Of a stretch of 17,904 bases of DNA, positions 1 through 7,884 are shown piece by piece. Made by a program: the position numbers and the translations under genes. Numbering within the stretch: the stretch's first letter is position 1; each line of letters begins with the position of its first letter. The notes beneath the pieces are model-generated. The model saw nothing but the letters and a program-made list of their open reading frames with translations, had not been told where the DNA came from and did not search any database. The stretch is from Candidatus Kapaibacterium sp. Lineage in GTDB: Bacteria > Bacteroidota > Ignavibacteria > Kapaibacteriales > UBA961. The stretch spans positions 1-17,904 of the forward strand of contig JALRHN010000027.1 of NCBI GenBank assembly GCA_023259575.1, written 5' to 3'.

Positions 1-24
1 AAAAGTAAAAAGTATTTTAGCCAT
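1..24 (-). CDS. possible start of a truncated minus-strand gene
   Basis: On the minus strand an AGGAG sequence lies 5 nt before an ATG at position 24. The eight codons that fit before the window edge read MAKILFTF without a stop. The reading frame and the purine-rich upstream box are consistent with a gene start downstream of mutS in the same orientation. Only 24 nt are visible, so the product cannot be named and the call could be chance. Confidence 0.3.
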
Positions 25-104
25 GATAGCTCCTGATATATTTAACAAATGTTTTAAACAATGTACATTCAAAAATAAGGGAAATGATTGAGTAGTTAAT
101 AAAA

Positions 105-2738
105 CTATAATTTCTTTTTTAACTGAATAAGTGCTTCGAATGCTTGTAAAGGAGAAAGTGAATTGATATCGATATCTTGTAAAGCTCTCCTTATTGCATC
201 ATCACGAATTTCAAACATAGAAAACTGTGTTTCTGATTCTCTCAAATGTACATCTTGGATTTTTTTATCATATTCTATTGCATTCGTATTAATATAAACA
301 GGAGATGAATTTTCTAAAGTAGAAAGTATACTGTTGGCCCTTGAAATGACGCTTGGGGGTAATCCAGCCATATGTGCAACATGAATTCCAAAAGAATGAT
401 CGCTAGTACCAGGTATTACTTTATGAGTAAATAGAAGGCTTTGCAGGACTTCTTTTACTTCAACTTTATAATTAACTGCTCGAGATAAATGTTCTGTTAA
501 GCTAGTTAATTCATGATAATGAGTTGCAAAAAGTACTCTGGAATTCAGAATATCATGTACATATTCCGCAATGGCCCAGGCAATAGAAATTCCATCAAAT
601 GTTGCGGTGCCTCGTCCAACTTCATCTAACAGTAAAAGACTTTTCTCTGTTGCATTATTAAGAATATTAGCTGCTTCTTGCATTTCTACAAGAAATGTAC
701 TTTCGCCGGCAGAAATATTGTCTTGAGCGCCAACTCTTGTAAAAATACGATCCACAATACCAATAATTGCTGATTCAGCTGGTACATAGCATCCAATTTG
801 AGCCATCAATACGATGAGTCCTACTTGGCGAAGATAGCAGGATTTACCTGCCATATTTGGACCAGTAATAATATGAATTCTTTGCTGTGCATCAAAAACG
901 GTAGAATTTGAAACAAATGAATTACCAGGATGCAACATCCTTTCTACTACTGGATGTCTGCCTCCAACAATATGTAAATCATTATTTTCATTAAGTATTG
1001 GTTCAGAATACTTGTATTGTTTAGAAACACTTGCAAAACTATATAAGCAATCTATTTTTGATATTACTGAAGCTAGCGCTTGTATTTGTTCTGTGAATTC
1101 AATGACTTGAAGACGAAGTTCTAGAAATAGATTCTGTTCTAATTCGCTGATTTTATCGGATGCATTGACTATTTTTTCTTCAATATTTTTCAATTCTTCT
1201 GTGATGTATCGCTCTGCATTGGCTAAAGTTTGCCTACGTTCATATCTGTGTTCTGGAACTTTACTTTTGTGAGTATTGCTAATTTCAATATAATAACCAA
1301 ATACGCCATTCGAGCTAATTTTTAGAGATGAAATTCCAGTTAGATCTCTTTCTCTTTGCATATATTCTTGTATCCAATTTTTACCAGAATACATTGCTTC
1401 TACATATTCATCTAAGATTGCAGAATAACCAGGATTAAATACATTGCCATTTCCGATAACTGCAGGGGCTTCTTCTTGCAAAGCTTTTTCGATCAGCTTT
1501 GTTAATTGGTCTAGAGGGATTAATTGATCAACTAATGATTTGAGAAATGGTGAAAGTTGGATTTTCCCAAATAATTCTTTCAGAAGCGGAATTATATCTA
1601 AACTTTTCTTTAAGGCATATATATCTCTAGGATTGCATCGTCCAGCACATACTTTGGCAATTAAACGCTCTAAATCCCCAATTTGTTTCAAGATATATTC
1701 GCATTCTTGAAGAATATTTCCTGAATTCACAAAGGATTTTACTGCAGAAAGCCTATCCTCGATGGACTGTAAAGATCTAAGAGGTCTACCAACCCACATT
1801 TTGAATAAACGGCTGCCCATAGGTGTTTTAGTGTGGTCTAGAATTGCCAATAAAGACCCATCTTTTGCCTGATCATTCATCGAAGATAATATTTCAAGAT
1901 TTCTTCTTGTTGCATAATCCAAGGTCATAAATTCAGATGGATTAAATACAGATATCTTGCTTATCTGAAGTGCAACAGATTTTTGGGTGTCTTGAATATA
2001 TTGTAACACTGCACCAGCTGCAATAATACCTGCATGCATATCTTGAATGCCAAAACCCTTTACATTTTTGGTATTAAAATGTTTTACTAAAACATCGTAT
2101 GCGAATTGATATTCAAAAATCCAGTCTTCTAATTTTGTAATAGATGGATTAAATGGCAAGTCAGATATGTCATCTTGAAGCTCTCTATACAGTGATTTAG
2201 ATATGATAATTTCAGCAGGAAGACATAATTCTAGTATATGAAATATATCTTTTTTAGCTATTTCGCAGGTGAAAAACTCTCCAGTAGAGATATCCGCACA
2301 TGAAACTCCATATACCATAAAACCTGATTTATGAAATTGCACTGATATTGCTGCAACATATGTATTTCTTTTTGCGTCTAATAATCTATCATATAAGCCA
2401 ATTCCGGGTGTAACTACTTCTACAATGTCTCTTTTTACAATCCCTTTTGCTTGTTTTGGGTCTTCCACTTGTTCGCAAACTGCAACTCTATATCCTGCTC
2501 TTACAAGCTTAGGAAGATAAGTATCCAATTGATGATGAGGAAAGCCTGCTAAAGGTACTTCGCCTGCATCACCATTATTTCTTTTAGTTAAAGTTATGCC
2601 GCAAACAGATGATGCAATCACTGCATCGTTTTCGAAGGTTTCAAAAAAATCACCCATCCTAAAAAGCATTACAGCATCAGGGTTTTTTGCCTTCATTTCT
2701 CTATATTGCCTCATCAGAGGCGTTTCTTTATCTTTCAT
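105..2738 (-). CDS. mutS: DNA mismatch repair protein MutS
   Basis: MutS recognises mispaired and looped bases and, after ATP binding, recruits MutL to start mismatch repair. The protein has 877 aa, the usual length for bacterial MutS1. The N-terminal mismatch-binding Phe-Xaa-Glu motif is present as GDFFE (F31, E33), where many homologues have GDFYE. The connector, lever and clamp regions fill the middle. The C-terminal ATPase carries Walker A GPNMAGKS (about residue 625), STFLVEMQE, and the Walker B/D-loop stretch LLLLDEVGRGTATFDG (about 700-712), where GTAT replaces the common GTST. ATHYHELT follows. QFSMF at 838-842 fits a beta-clamp binding motif (QxxxF), and the last 30 residues resemble the dimerisation tail. 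The chosen ATG gives the standard N-terminus just before the mismatch-binding domain. The gene stands alone, 137 nt from the divergent neighbour. Confidence 0.97.
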   Translation of the reverse strand: MKDKETPLMRQYREMKAKNPDAVMLFRMGDFFETFENDAVIASSVCGITLTKRNNGDAGEVPLAGFPHHQLDTYLPKLVRAGYRVAVCEQVEDPKQAKGIVKRDIVEVVTPGIGLYDRLLDAKRNTYVAAISVQFHKSGFMVYGVSCADISTGEFFTCEIAKKDIFHILELCLPAEIIISKSLYRELQDDISDLPFNPSITKLEDWIFEYQFAYDVLVKHFNTKNVKGFGIQDMHAGIIAAGAVLQYIQDTQKSVALQISKISVFNPSEFMTLDYATRRNLEILSSMNDQAKDGSLLAILDHTKTPMGSRLFKMWVGRPLRSLQSIEDRLSAVKSFVNSGNILQECEYILKQIGDLERLIAKVCAGRCNPRDIYALKKSLDIIPLLKELFGKIQLSPFLKSLVDQLIPLDQLTKLIEKALQEEAPAVIGNGNVFNPGYSAILDEYVEAMYSGKNWIQEYMQRERDLTGISSLKISSNGVFGYYIEISNTHKSKVPEHRYERRQTLANAERYITEELKNIEEKIVNASDKISELEQNLFLELRLQVIEFTEQIQALASVISKIDCLYSFASVSKQYKYSEPILNENNDLHIVGGRHPVVERMLHPGNSFVSNSTVFDAQQRIHIITGPNMAGKSCYLRQVGLIVLMAQIGCYVPAESAIIGIVDRIFTRVGAQDNISAGESTFLVEMQEAANILNNATEKSLLLLDEVGRGTATFDGISIAWAIAEYVHDILNSRVLFATHYHELTSLTEHLSRAVNYKVEVKEVLQSLLFTHKVIPGTSDHSFGIHVAHMAGLPPSVISRANSILSTLENSSPVYINTNAIEYDKKIQDVHLRESETQFSMFEIRDDAIRRALQDIDINSLSPLQAFEALIQLKKKL

Positions 2739-2875
2739 AGCTTCGCTAAAAAGTCTTAATCTTATTTGTAATCAAACAATATATATGCAAATTCGTTAAA
2801 AAATGGGTTCGTTGATTATGGAAAAAAGATGGATGAGTTTTTTGAGTGTATTTGTGAAGGGATTAAGTAAAAAGT

Positions 2876-3787
2876 ATGAATATTAGAACAATAATTGTAT
2901 TTCTGAGTATAACTTTTAGTGTATTCTTTACGAACCACGATGCAAATGCTAAGAAAGTAAGTTTTGAGGGTTGGTTTGTTCAGCCTGATATCACAGGAAT
3001 ATTACCTATATGGGTAGAATTAGAGGTGTCTAATAATGGCAATATACAAGGGTGGTTTTGTTATAGAATAGATGGTGAAAAAACACTATTGCAGGGCACA
3101 GTAGATGAAGATGACTATAGTTTAAGTGTGCCGGGAACAAAAGGAAAATATAAAGAGATATTAACTTTTAGTAAAGATGCTGATTCTTTAACTGGGGAAT
3201 GGAAAAAAGGAAATGAATATATGTCTGTAACATTATATGATGCTACTGAAGATCAAGAACAATTTATTCCTTTACAGATTAAAACAAATTTTTCAAAAAT
3301 GACAAAAAAACACAGTGATTCTATCCTAGATATTGAATATTTAATGGTTAGAAAAGGCTTGGCATCTGTAAAAGTTTATCATTCTAGAGCATCAGGAACT
3401 CGGGATTGGGTATCATATCATACAATTGATTTACAAAAAAATAAGGAGATAAATCTTCTTGAATTTGTAGATGCAAATGCATTTAAAGCATTAAAAATTA
3501 TTGCTGATAATTATGCAGAATTACAAGCTAGAGAGCAATTAGAATCATTAACTACAGAAGATATTATGGAAATGATACAATGTGGTTTTTCAGAAGAAGA
3601 TGATTTTCACTTTGATGCTGTTGTTTTATATCCTCATAAAACGGGTATAACATTATATTATCAAGATTTATTTGGTTTAGACGAAGCCTGCTCGCCCTAT
3701 ATATTTCCTGTTGAATATGCAATACCATTAAAAGACTTCACATCATGTATAAAAAAGGGTTCATTATTATCTAGATTCTTTCATTGA
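2876..3787 (+). CDS. secreted protein of unknown function, DUF3298-like C-terminal half
   Basis: I do not recognise a named family over the full 303 aa. Residues 1-25 form a signal peptide (hydrophobic 5-18, ANA before the likely cleavage after residue 25), so the protein is exported. Residues about 45-125 form a beta-rich, MORN-like domain (SNNGNIQGWFCYRIDG, then LTGEWKKGNEYMSVTLYD), a pattern common in small Bacteroidota periplasmic proteins. The C-terminal half (about 180-290), with KEINLLEFVDANAFKALK, a central ITLYYQDLFGLD and VEYAIPLKDF, resembles by eye the DUF3298 domain of RsiV/PdaC-like proteins. That similarity is an inference. The mature protein has cysteines at 62, 236, 272 and 291. 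The gene is divergent from mutS, and its last 21 nt overlap the 3' end of acr3 on the other strand. Confidence 0.8.
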   Translation: MNIRTIIVFLSITFSVFFTNHDANAKKVSFEGWFVQPDITGILPIWVELEVSNNGNIQGWFCYRIDGEKTLLQGTVDEDDYSLSVPGTKGKYKEILTFSKDADSLTGEWKKGNEYMSVTLYDATEDQEQFIPLQIKTNFSKMTKKHSDSILDIEYLMVRKGLASVKVYHSRASGTRDWVSYHTIDLQKNKEINLLEFVDANAFKALKIIADNYAELQAREQLESLTTEDIMEMIQCGFSEEDDFHFDAVVLYPHKTGITLYYQDLFGLDEACSPYIFPVEYAIPLKDFTSCIKKGSLLSRFFH

Positions 3788-4792
3788 TACCTTTTGTATT
3801 AATGCAGCTTTAACAAGTAATAACATAATTGGGACCTCGATAAGTGGTCCAATTACAGCTGCAAAAGCTTGGCCAGATGAAATCCCAAACACTGCAATAG
3901 CTACCGCTATCGCTAATTCAAAATTATTTGAAGCTGCTGTAAATGAAAGTGTAGTTGTTTTCTCGTAATTTGTCCCCATCCATCTACTTAGGTACCAGCT
4001 AACAAAGAACATAATAATAAAGTATAATGTAAGTGGTAAAGCTATTATTAATACATCAAAGGGTAATGATATAATTGTTTCACCTTTAATACTAAACATT
4101 ATAACAATAGTTAGTAATAAAGCAATGAGAGTTATTGGGCTAATTTTCGGAAGAAAAGTATGTTCATACCAATCATTTCCTTTATATGTAGTGAGTATTT
4201 TACGAGAAATAAACCCTGCGATTAATGGAATGCCAAGATATATCATCACACTAAATGCTATGTCAGAAATGCTAATTGCTATTACCGTGCTATTCATGCC
4301 TAAAAATGGTGGAAGCCAAGTAAGAAAAAACCATGCATATAGACTATAAAATAGTACTTGAAACACACTGTTAAATGCAACTAATCCGGCAGCATATTCT
4401 CTATTCCCACATGCTAAATCATTCCACACTATTACCATTGCTATACATCTAGCTAAGCCAATCATGATTAAGCCCTGAACATATTCAGGTTTTCCGGGTA
4501 AAAAGACTATTGCTAATATGAACATCAGAATTGGACCAATTATCCAGTTTTGAATTAAGGATAAAATCAAAACCTTGGTATCTTTAAATGATTCTCCAAT
4601 AAGTTCATATTTAACTTTTGCAAGTGGAGGATACATCATTAATATAAGGCCTAAAGCCAATGGAATATTTGTTGTTCCGGCACTTAAACTTTGTATATAA
4701 TTGGGTATAAATGGGAATACATATCCAGAGATAATTCCCAAAAACATGGCTAGGATTATCCATACGGTAAGATATTTATCTAAAAATTTCAT
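3767..4792 (-). CDS. acr3: ACR3-family arsenite efflux permease
   Basis: ACR3 permeases export arsenite across the inner membrane using the proton gradient. They belong to the bile acid/arsenite/riboflavin transporter superfamily. The 341-aa protein is almost entirely hydrophobic with about ten membrane segments. The transmembrane segment 4 signature GLARCIAMVIVWNDLACG contains the conserved cysteine (C116 here) required for transport in characterised homologues. The late segment GPLIEVPIMLLLV contains the conserved glutamate (E319). The start codon overlaps the arsC stop by 4 nt (ATGA), which implies translational coupling. Its 3' end overlaps the convergent secreted-protein gene by 21 nt, so no terminator fits between them. 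Confidence 0.95.
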   Translation of the reverse strand: MKFLDKYLTVWIILAMFLGIISGYVFPFIPNYIQSLSAGTTNIPLALGLILMMYPPLAKVKYELIGESFKDTKVLILSLIQNWIIGPILMFILAIVFLPGKPEYVQGLIMIGLARCIAMVIVWNDLACGNREYAAGLVAFNSVFQVLFYSLYAWFFLTWLPPFLGMNSTVIAISISDIAFSVMIYLGIPLIAGFISRKILTTYKGNDWYEHTFLPKISPITLIALLLTIVIMFSIKGETIISLPFDVLIIALPLTLYFIIMFFVSWYLSRWMGTNYEKTTTLSFTAASNNFELAIAVAIAVFGISSGQAFAAVIGPLIEVPIMLLLVKAALIQKVSMKESR

Positions 4793-5217
4793 TTCTTTTC
4801 CAATAACAAAGAGGGAATATGTTGAATGAATTCTTTTATCTCATCTCTTACTCGCCTGTATATTTCCAAGCCTAAGTGATCTGCAATATTTTTTGCCAAA
4901 CTCGGTGGGTCATCAAAGGATTGATGAATATAGAGATGATTTCCTGGGATATATGGACATCGCTCTTTTGCTGAATCACATACAGTAATAATTATATCCC
5001 AGCTAATTTCAGGCAAATCACTAATCAATTTTGATTGTTGTTGCGATATATCTATTCCAGATTCCTGCATAACCAACACTGCATTTGGGTTAAGTCCATG
5101 TGCTTCAATTCCAGCTGAATAAACTGCATACTCATTACTTAATAGTGTTTTAGCCCAACCTTCTGCCATTTGTGAACGACAAGAATTGCCAGTGCACAGA
5201 AATAAGATATTGATCAT
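4789..5217 (-). CDS. arsC: arsenate reductase, low-molecular-weight phosphatase type (thioredoxin-coupled)
   Basis: ArsC reduces arsenate to arsenite in the cytoplasm, which supplies the substrate of the ACR3 pump encoded next to it. The 142-aa protein begins with the phosphatase P-loop FLCTGNSCRSQMAEGWAK, in which C8 and R14 make the CX5R motif. C80 and C87 (VCDSAKERCP) match the redox pair of the Bacillus/Staphylococcus thioredoxin-linked enzymes, which relay a disulfide through three cysteines. The general-acid aspartate sits in FDDPP (102-105). Length and motifs are complete, so an active enzyme is likely. The gene is first in the two-gene unit. No ArsR-type regulator is present in the window. 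Confidence 0.95.
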   Translation of the reverse strand: MINILFLCTGNSCRSQMAEGWAKTLLSNEYAVYSAGIEAHGLNPNAVLVMQESGIDISQQQSKLISDLPEISWDIIITVCDSAKERCPYIPGNHLYIHQSFDDPPSLAKNIADHLGLEIYRRVRDEIKEFIQHIPSLLLEKK

Positions 5218-5409
5218 AATGTAAAATCATATTGTTGTTTGATTGCAAAATCGAAAAAAATCAAATTTAAAAATGTAAAGAAATTGTAAAGTTATTTTAT
5301 AATAACCATTAGGTATTTATGAAAGTAGTTATGAGTTTTAGAAGTAAGTAGTTAGAAATAGATGAGAAGTGCTATAATTTTTATGGTACTGTTGCATGGA
5401 TTGTTCTTT
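5218..5409. other. intergenic region upstream of arsC
   Basis: This 192-nt AT-rich gap separates the arsC start from the photolyase stop. It holds an imperfectly placed inverted repeat (TTTGATT at 5238-5244 and AATCAAA at 5259-5265) and two adjacent TGTAAAG copies (within 5271-5280 and 5281-5291). The arsC promoter and any operator should lie here, but I see no TTG/TAnnTTTG promoter on the minus strand and no convincing terminator for the photolyase gene. Confidence 0.3.
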
Positions 5410-6864
5410 TCATGTTGGCCTAACAAACTTTTTAAGAATTCTTTTTGCTTCTATCCGAGATTCATTAGATCTTTTTAGATTCCATAATTTCACTGTTTTT
5501 GTTCTTGTATCTTCTATATTTACAATTGGAAAAGGGTAATCAATTCCAAGAGTAAATGAATACATCGCCTCTTCTAATGGAGTTATAGACCAAGGCTTAT
5601 GGATTAAATGCAATGGGAGTTTGCTTAATTCTGGACACCATTGTTTTATAAATTCTGCCTGTGGATCATGTTTTAAACTATTTGTTAGTGGATTATATGT
5701 CCTAATTGTATTAACTCCAGTAGAACCAGCTTGCATTTGAAATTGTGTATAATGAATTCCAGGTTCATAATCCAAAAACTGCTTAGCCAAATGATAAACA
5801 CCAAGACGCCAATCTTGGAATAAATGATGTGAAAAAAAAGATACTAGCATAGCCCTTAATCGAAAATTAATCCAACCTGTTGCTTTAACACATCTCATTC
5901 CTGCATCAATTAGTGGATACCCAGTTCTTCCATCTTCCCATGCTTTGATAAAATTCTCATTTTTATCAGGCCAAATATGTTCAAAAGACTTATTTATACA
6001 GTGGGTTTCATAAGAACAATCAGTTTCGAATTTTTGAATAAAGTGGCAATGCCATTTTAATCTAGATTGAATATTTTTATGATTTCTGGTGTGTTGAATA
6101 GTTGTAGAATGATCTGCAATTTTTTGATAAACTTGCTTTATTGAAACATTCCCCCAAGATAAATAAGGAGATAATCGACTACATGAAATTCTACTTTTAA
6201 GTGGTTGTGAAATATATGTAGAATAATTCTGAATTCTCTTTTCAAGAAAACTTTTTAAATAGATCTGTGCATACTGTTCTCCAGCAGGTTGAAATTCTTT
6301 CGGATATGTTTTCATTTCTGAAAGTAGTGGTTCTGGAAATTGAAAATCATGTTTCCAATGTTCAATTTTACCTACTTTATAAGTATTATCTATTAATGGC
6401 ATATTTGCCATCTTATACCAATCTTTATCCCAATCTTTCCTGTTTTTGATGCCACGTTTTATACCATCTCTCTGACATTGAACCCAATTAATATGATGTG
6501 TAACGAAGAGTTTATGTAAGATTAAATCAATATCATAAGTTAATTGAATTCCACTTTCTTGATAACTAAAAACATTTTTTACATCAAAACTGTTTGTCAA
6601 TGTTTCAAAAACTTCATGTGATTGTCCATAACACATTGAAATTTTTCCAGAATATTGCTGTAAAGCTTTATTCATAGACAATAGACTATGAAACTGAAAT
6701 TGGAGATGTCTGATAGAAGTATCAGGATAAGAAATGATATCGGGATCAAAAATATAGAGAATGATATATGGTAAAGAATCATTTTCTGCCATATACAATG
6801 GGGCATGATCTGTTAGGCGAAGATCCCTTTTTAGCCAGACTATATTTACAGGTTGTTTTTTCAT
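5410..6864 (-). CDS. phr: cryptochrome/photolyase family FAD-binding protein (probable deoxyribodipyrimidine photolyase)
   Basis: Photolyases use FADH- and blue light to split UV-induced pyrimidine dimers. The 484-aa protein has the N-terminal Rossmann antenna domain (VNIVWLKRDLRLTDHAPL, residues 6-24) and the C-terminal FAD domain. FAD-domain landmarks are SRLSPYLSWGNVS (229-241), GRTGYPLIDAGMR (312-324), GWINFRLRAMLVSF (330-343) and TYNPLTNS (389-396), where N391 corresponds to the Asn near flavin N5 in E. coli photolyase. The segment DYEPGIHYTQFQMQAG (365-380) replaces the Trp-containing stretch of E. coli PhrB, so the classical Trp triad looks altered. This sequence type is one I associate with a subgroup common in Bacteroidota and Proteobacteria. 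CPD repair is the likeliest role, but cryptochrome or (6-4) activity is not excluded. Confidence 0.9.
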   Translation of the reverse strand: MKKQPVNIVWLKRDLRLTDHAPLYMAENDSLPYIILYIFDPDIISYPDTSIRHLQFQFHSLLSMNKALQQYSGKISMCYGQSHEVFETLTNSFDVKNVFSYQESGIQLTYDIDLILHKLFVTHHINWVQCQRDGIKRGIKNRKDWDKDWYKMANMPLIDNTYKVGKIEHWKHDFQFPEPLLSEMKTYPKEFQPAGEQYAQIYLKSFLEKRIQNYSTYISQPLKSRISCSRLSPYLSWGNVSIKQVYQKIADHSTTIQHTRNHKNIQSRLKWHCHFIQKFETDCSYETHCINKSFEHIWPDKNENFIKAWEDGRTGYPLIDAGMRCVKATGWINFRLRAMLVSFFSHHLFQDWRLGVYHLAKQFLDYEPGIHYTQFQMQAGSTGVNTIRTYNPLTNSLKHDPQAEFIKQWCPELSKLPLHLIHKPWSITPLEEAMYSFTLGIDYPFPIVNIEDTRTKTVKLWNLKRSNESRIEAKRILKKFVRPT

Positions 6865-6866
6865 TG

Positions 6867-6900
6867 CGTTTTAAAACGAAATTCCTTAGATAGAAATTCC
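6867..6900 (-). promoter_or_regulatory. palindrome and direct repeat upstream of the photolyase start
   Basis: A perfect 12-bp palindrome CGTTTTAAAACG (6867-6878) ends 2 nt before the start codon. Two copies of GAAATTCC (plus strand 6878-6885 and 6893-6900) follow with a 15-bp period. The arrangement could be an operator for light- or stress-responsive control, or simply AT-rich chance. No regulator gene is adjacent. Confidence 0.3.
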
Positions 6901-6960
6901 ATTTCAAGACAATCATGGAGTTTTACTGTAAGGGGTAATGGTTTTTAAACGAGTAATGAT

Positions 6961-6995
6961 AAAAAAAAGCCCTGATTCAAAAAAGAATCAAGGCT
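6961..6995 (-). terminator. rho-independent terminator after tRNA-fMet
   Basis: On the minus strand, AGCCTTGATTC pairs with GAATCAGGGCT (11 positions, one G-T wobble) around a six-T loop, and a run of eight T follows. It lies 10 nt beyond the tRNA 3' end and separates the tRNA from the photolyase gene. Confidence 0.9.
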
Positions 6996-7005
6996 AAAAG
7001 TATTG

Positions 7006-7078
<73 letters not shown>

Positions 7079-7091
7079 ATCAATGTGATTA

Positions 7092-7122
7092 CAAACATAG
7101 TGTATTTATCTGAGTTAGACAA
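7092..7122 (-). promoter_or_regulatory. Bacteroidota-type promoter of the initiator tRNA
   Basis: The minus strand reads TTG (7122-7120), a 20-nt spacer, then TATGTTTG (7099-7092), an exact match to the Bacteroidota housekeeping sigma pattern TTG-N19-21-TAnnTTTG. The tRNA begins 13 nt after the -7 element, which leaves a leader of only a few nucleotides. This is the clearest promoter in the window. Confidence 0.8.
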
Positions 7123-7192
7123 AACAAATTAGATATTCCTATAAGACTCTCTTTACAAGCTACATTTATTAAATACTTTGTATGCAGAGTTG

Positions 7193-7825
7193 TTACTCTT
7201 CAATCTCATTATTTAAGATATCTGAATTACCATTCCAAAGCATAAATCTTGCTAAAGCAATCTTCTTTTTTAGTTGTTCATCTTTGAATAATTGAAACAT
7301 GCGATATTTTTTAACAGATTTTTCAATCTCTGTTTTCATATCGGGGTTTGCATCAATTTCCTTTTTTATCATGTCTCTAATTGATTTTTTCCATTCAATT
7401 AAAGAAGGTGCAGCCTCTTTGCCAATGATTAATAAAAGATTTTTATTGTTAGTTGCTATTGGTTTTAGCTGATTTAAAAGATTTTTATATGATTCTTTTA
7501 AAGGACTGATTCTTTTTTTCAACATCTCAGAGGTCTCATCATCTACGATTTCTTTTGCAGAAACTATATCTTTGGTAAGTTGAATTCTGGAAATTTTTAA
7601 AGCTGCTGCTTGTTCTCTTAAAGCATTAAGAGTAGAAAGATCATCTGTTGATAAGCCCTTGTCTAAAGTGGATTTCCACTCCAAAAGTTTAGGAAGCATA
7701 TTCTGTTCAGCATATCCTTTTATTTGATCTTTAAGCCTATCTTTTGACAGTAATCTATAAGCTAGAAAACTCTGAGAAATTAATGCTACTACAATTGTTA
7801 AGATTATAATTGAATACTTTTTCAT
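7193..7825 (-). CDS. membrane-anchored protein of unknown function with an internal duplication
   Basis: I do not recognise a family for this 210-aa protein. Residues 5-23 are a single N-terminal hydrophobic segment (signal anchor or uncleaved signal peptide), so the rest is probably periplasmic. The remainder is highly charged and predicted by eye to be nearly all helical. Two stretches look alike: MLPKLLEWKSTLD (43-55) and AAPSLIEWKKSIR (138-150), spaced about 95 residues apart, suggesting two copies of a helical hairpin. There are no cysteines and no catalytic motif. The gene lies 59 nt after the DUF1460 amidase gene on the same strand and is probably co-transcribed, so a role near peptidoglycan is possible but unproven. 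Confidence 0.75.
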   Translation of the reverse strand: MKKYSIIILTIVVALISQSFLAYRLLSKDRLKDQIKGYAEQNMLPKLLEWKSTLDKGLSTDDLSTLNALREQAAALKISRIQLTKDIVSAKEIVDDETSEMLKKRISPLKESYKNLLNQLKPIATNNKNLLLIIGKEAAPSLIEWKKSIRDMIKKEIDANPDMKTEIEKSVKKYRMFQLFKDEQLKKKIALARFMLWNGNSDILNNEIEE

Positions 7826-7884
7826 ATTGGAAATCCTATTGATTTATTGGTTTTTTCATTCAATCATTCTGAATATGGTAAACG

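Noticed and set aside
2596..2799. Open frames opposite or overlapping mutS, acr3, the photolyase, the LCP gene, the Omp28-like genes and nuoE
   Set aside because: They lie inside strongly recognised genes in another frame, have no family resemblance and often show biased composition expected of shadow frames.
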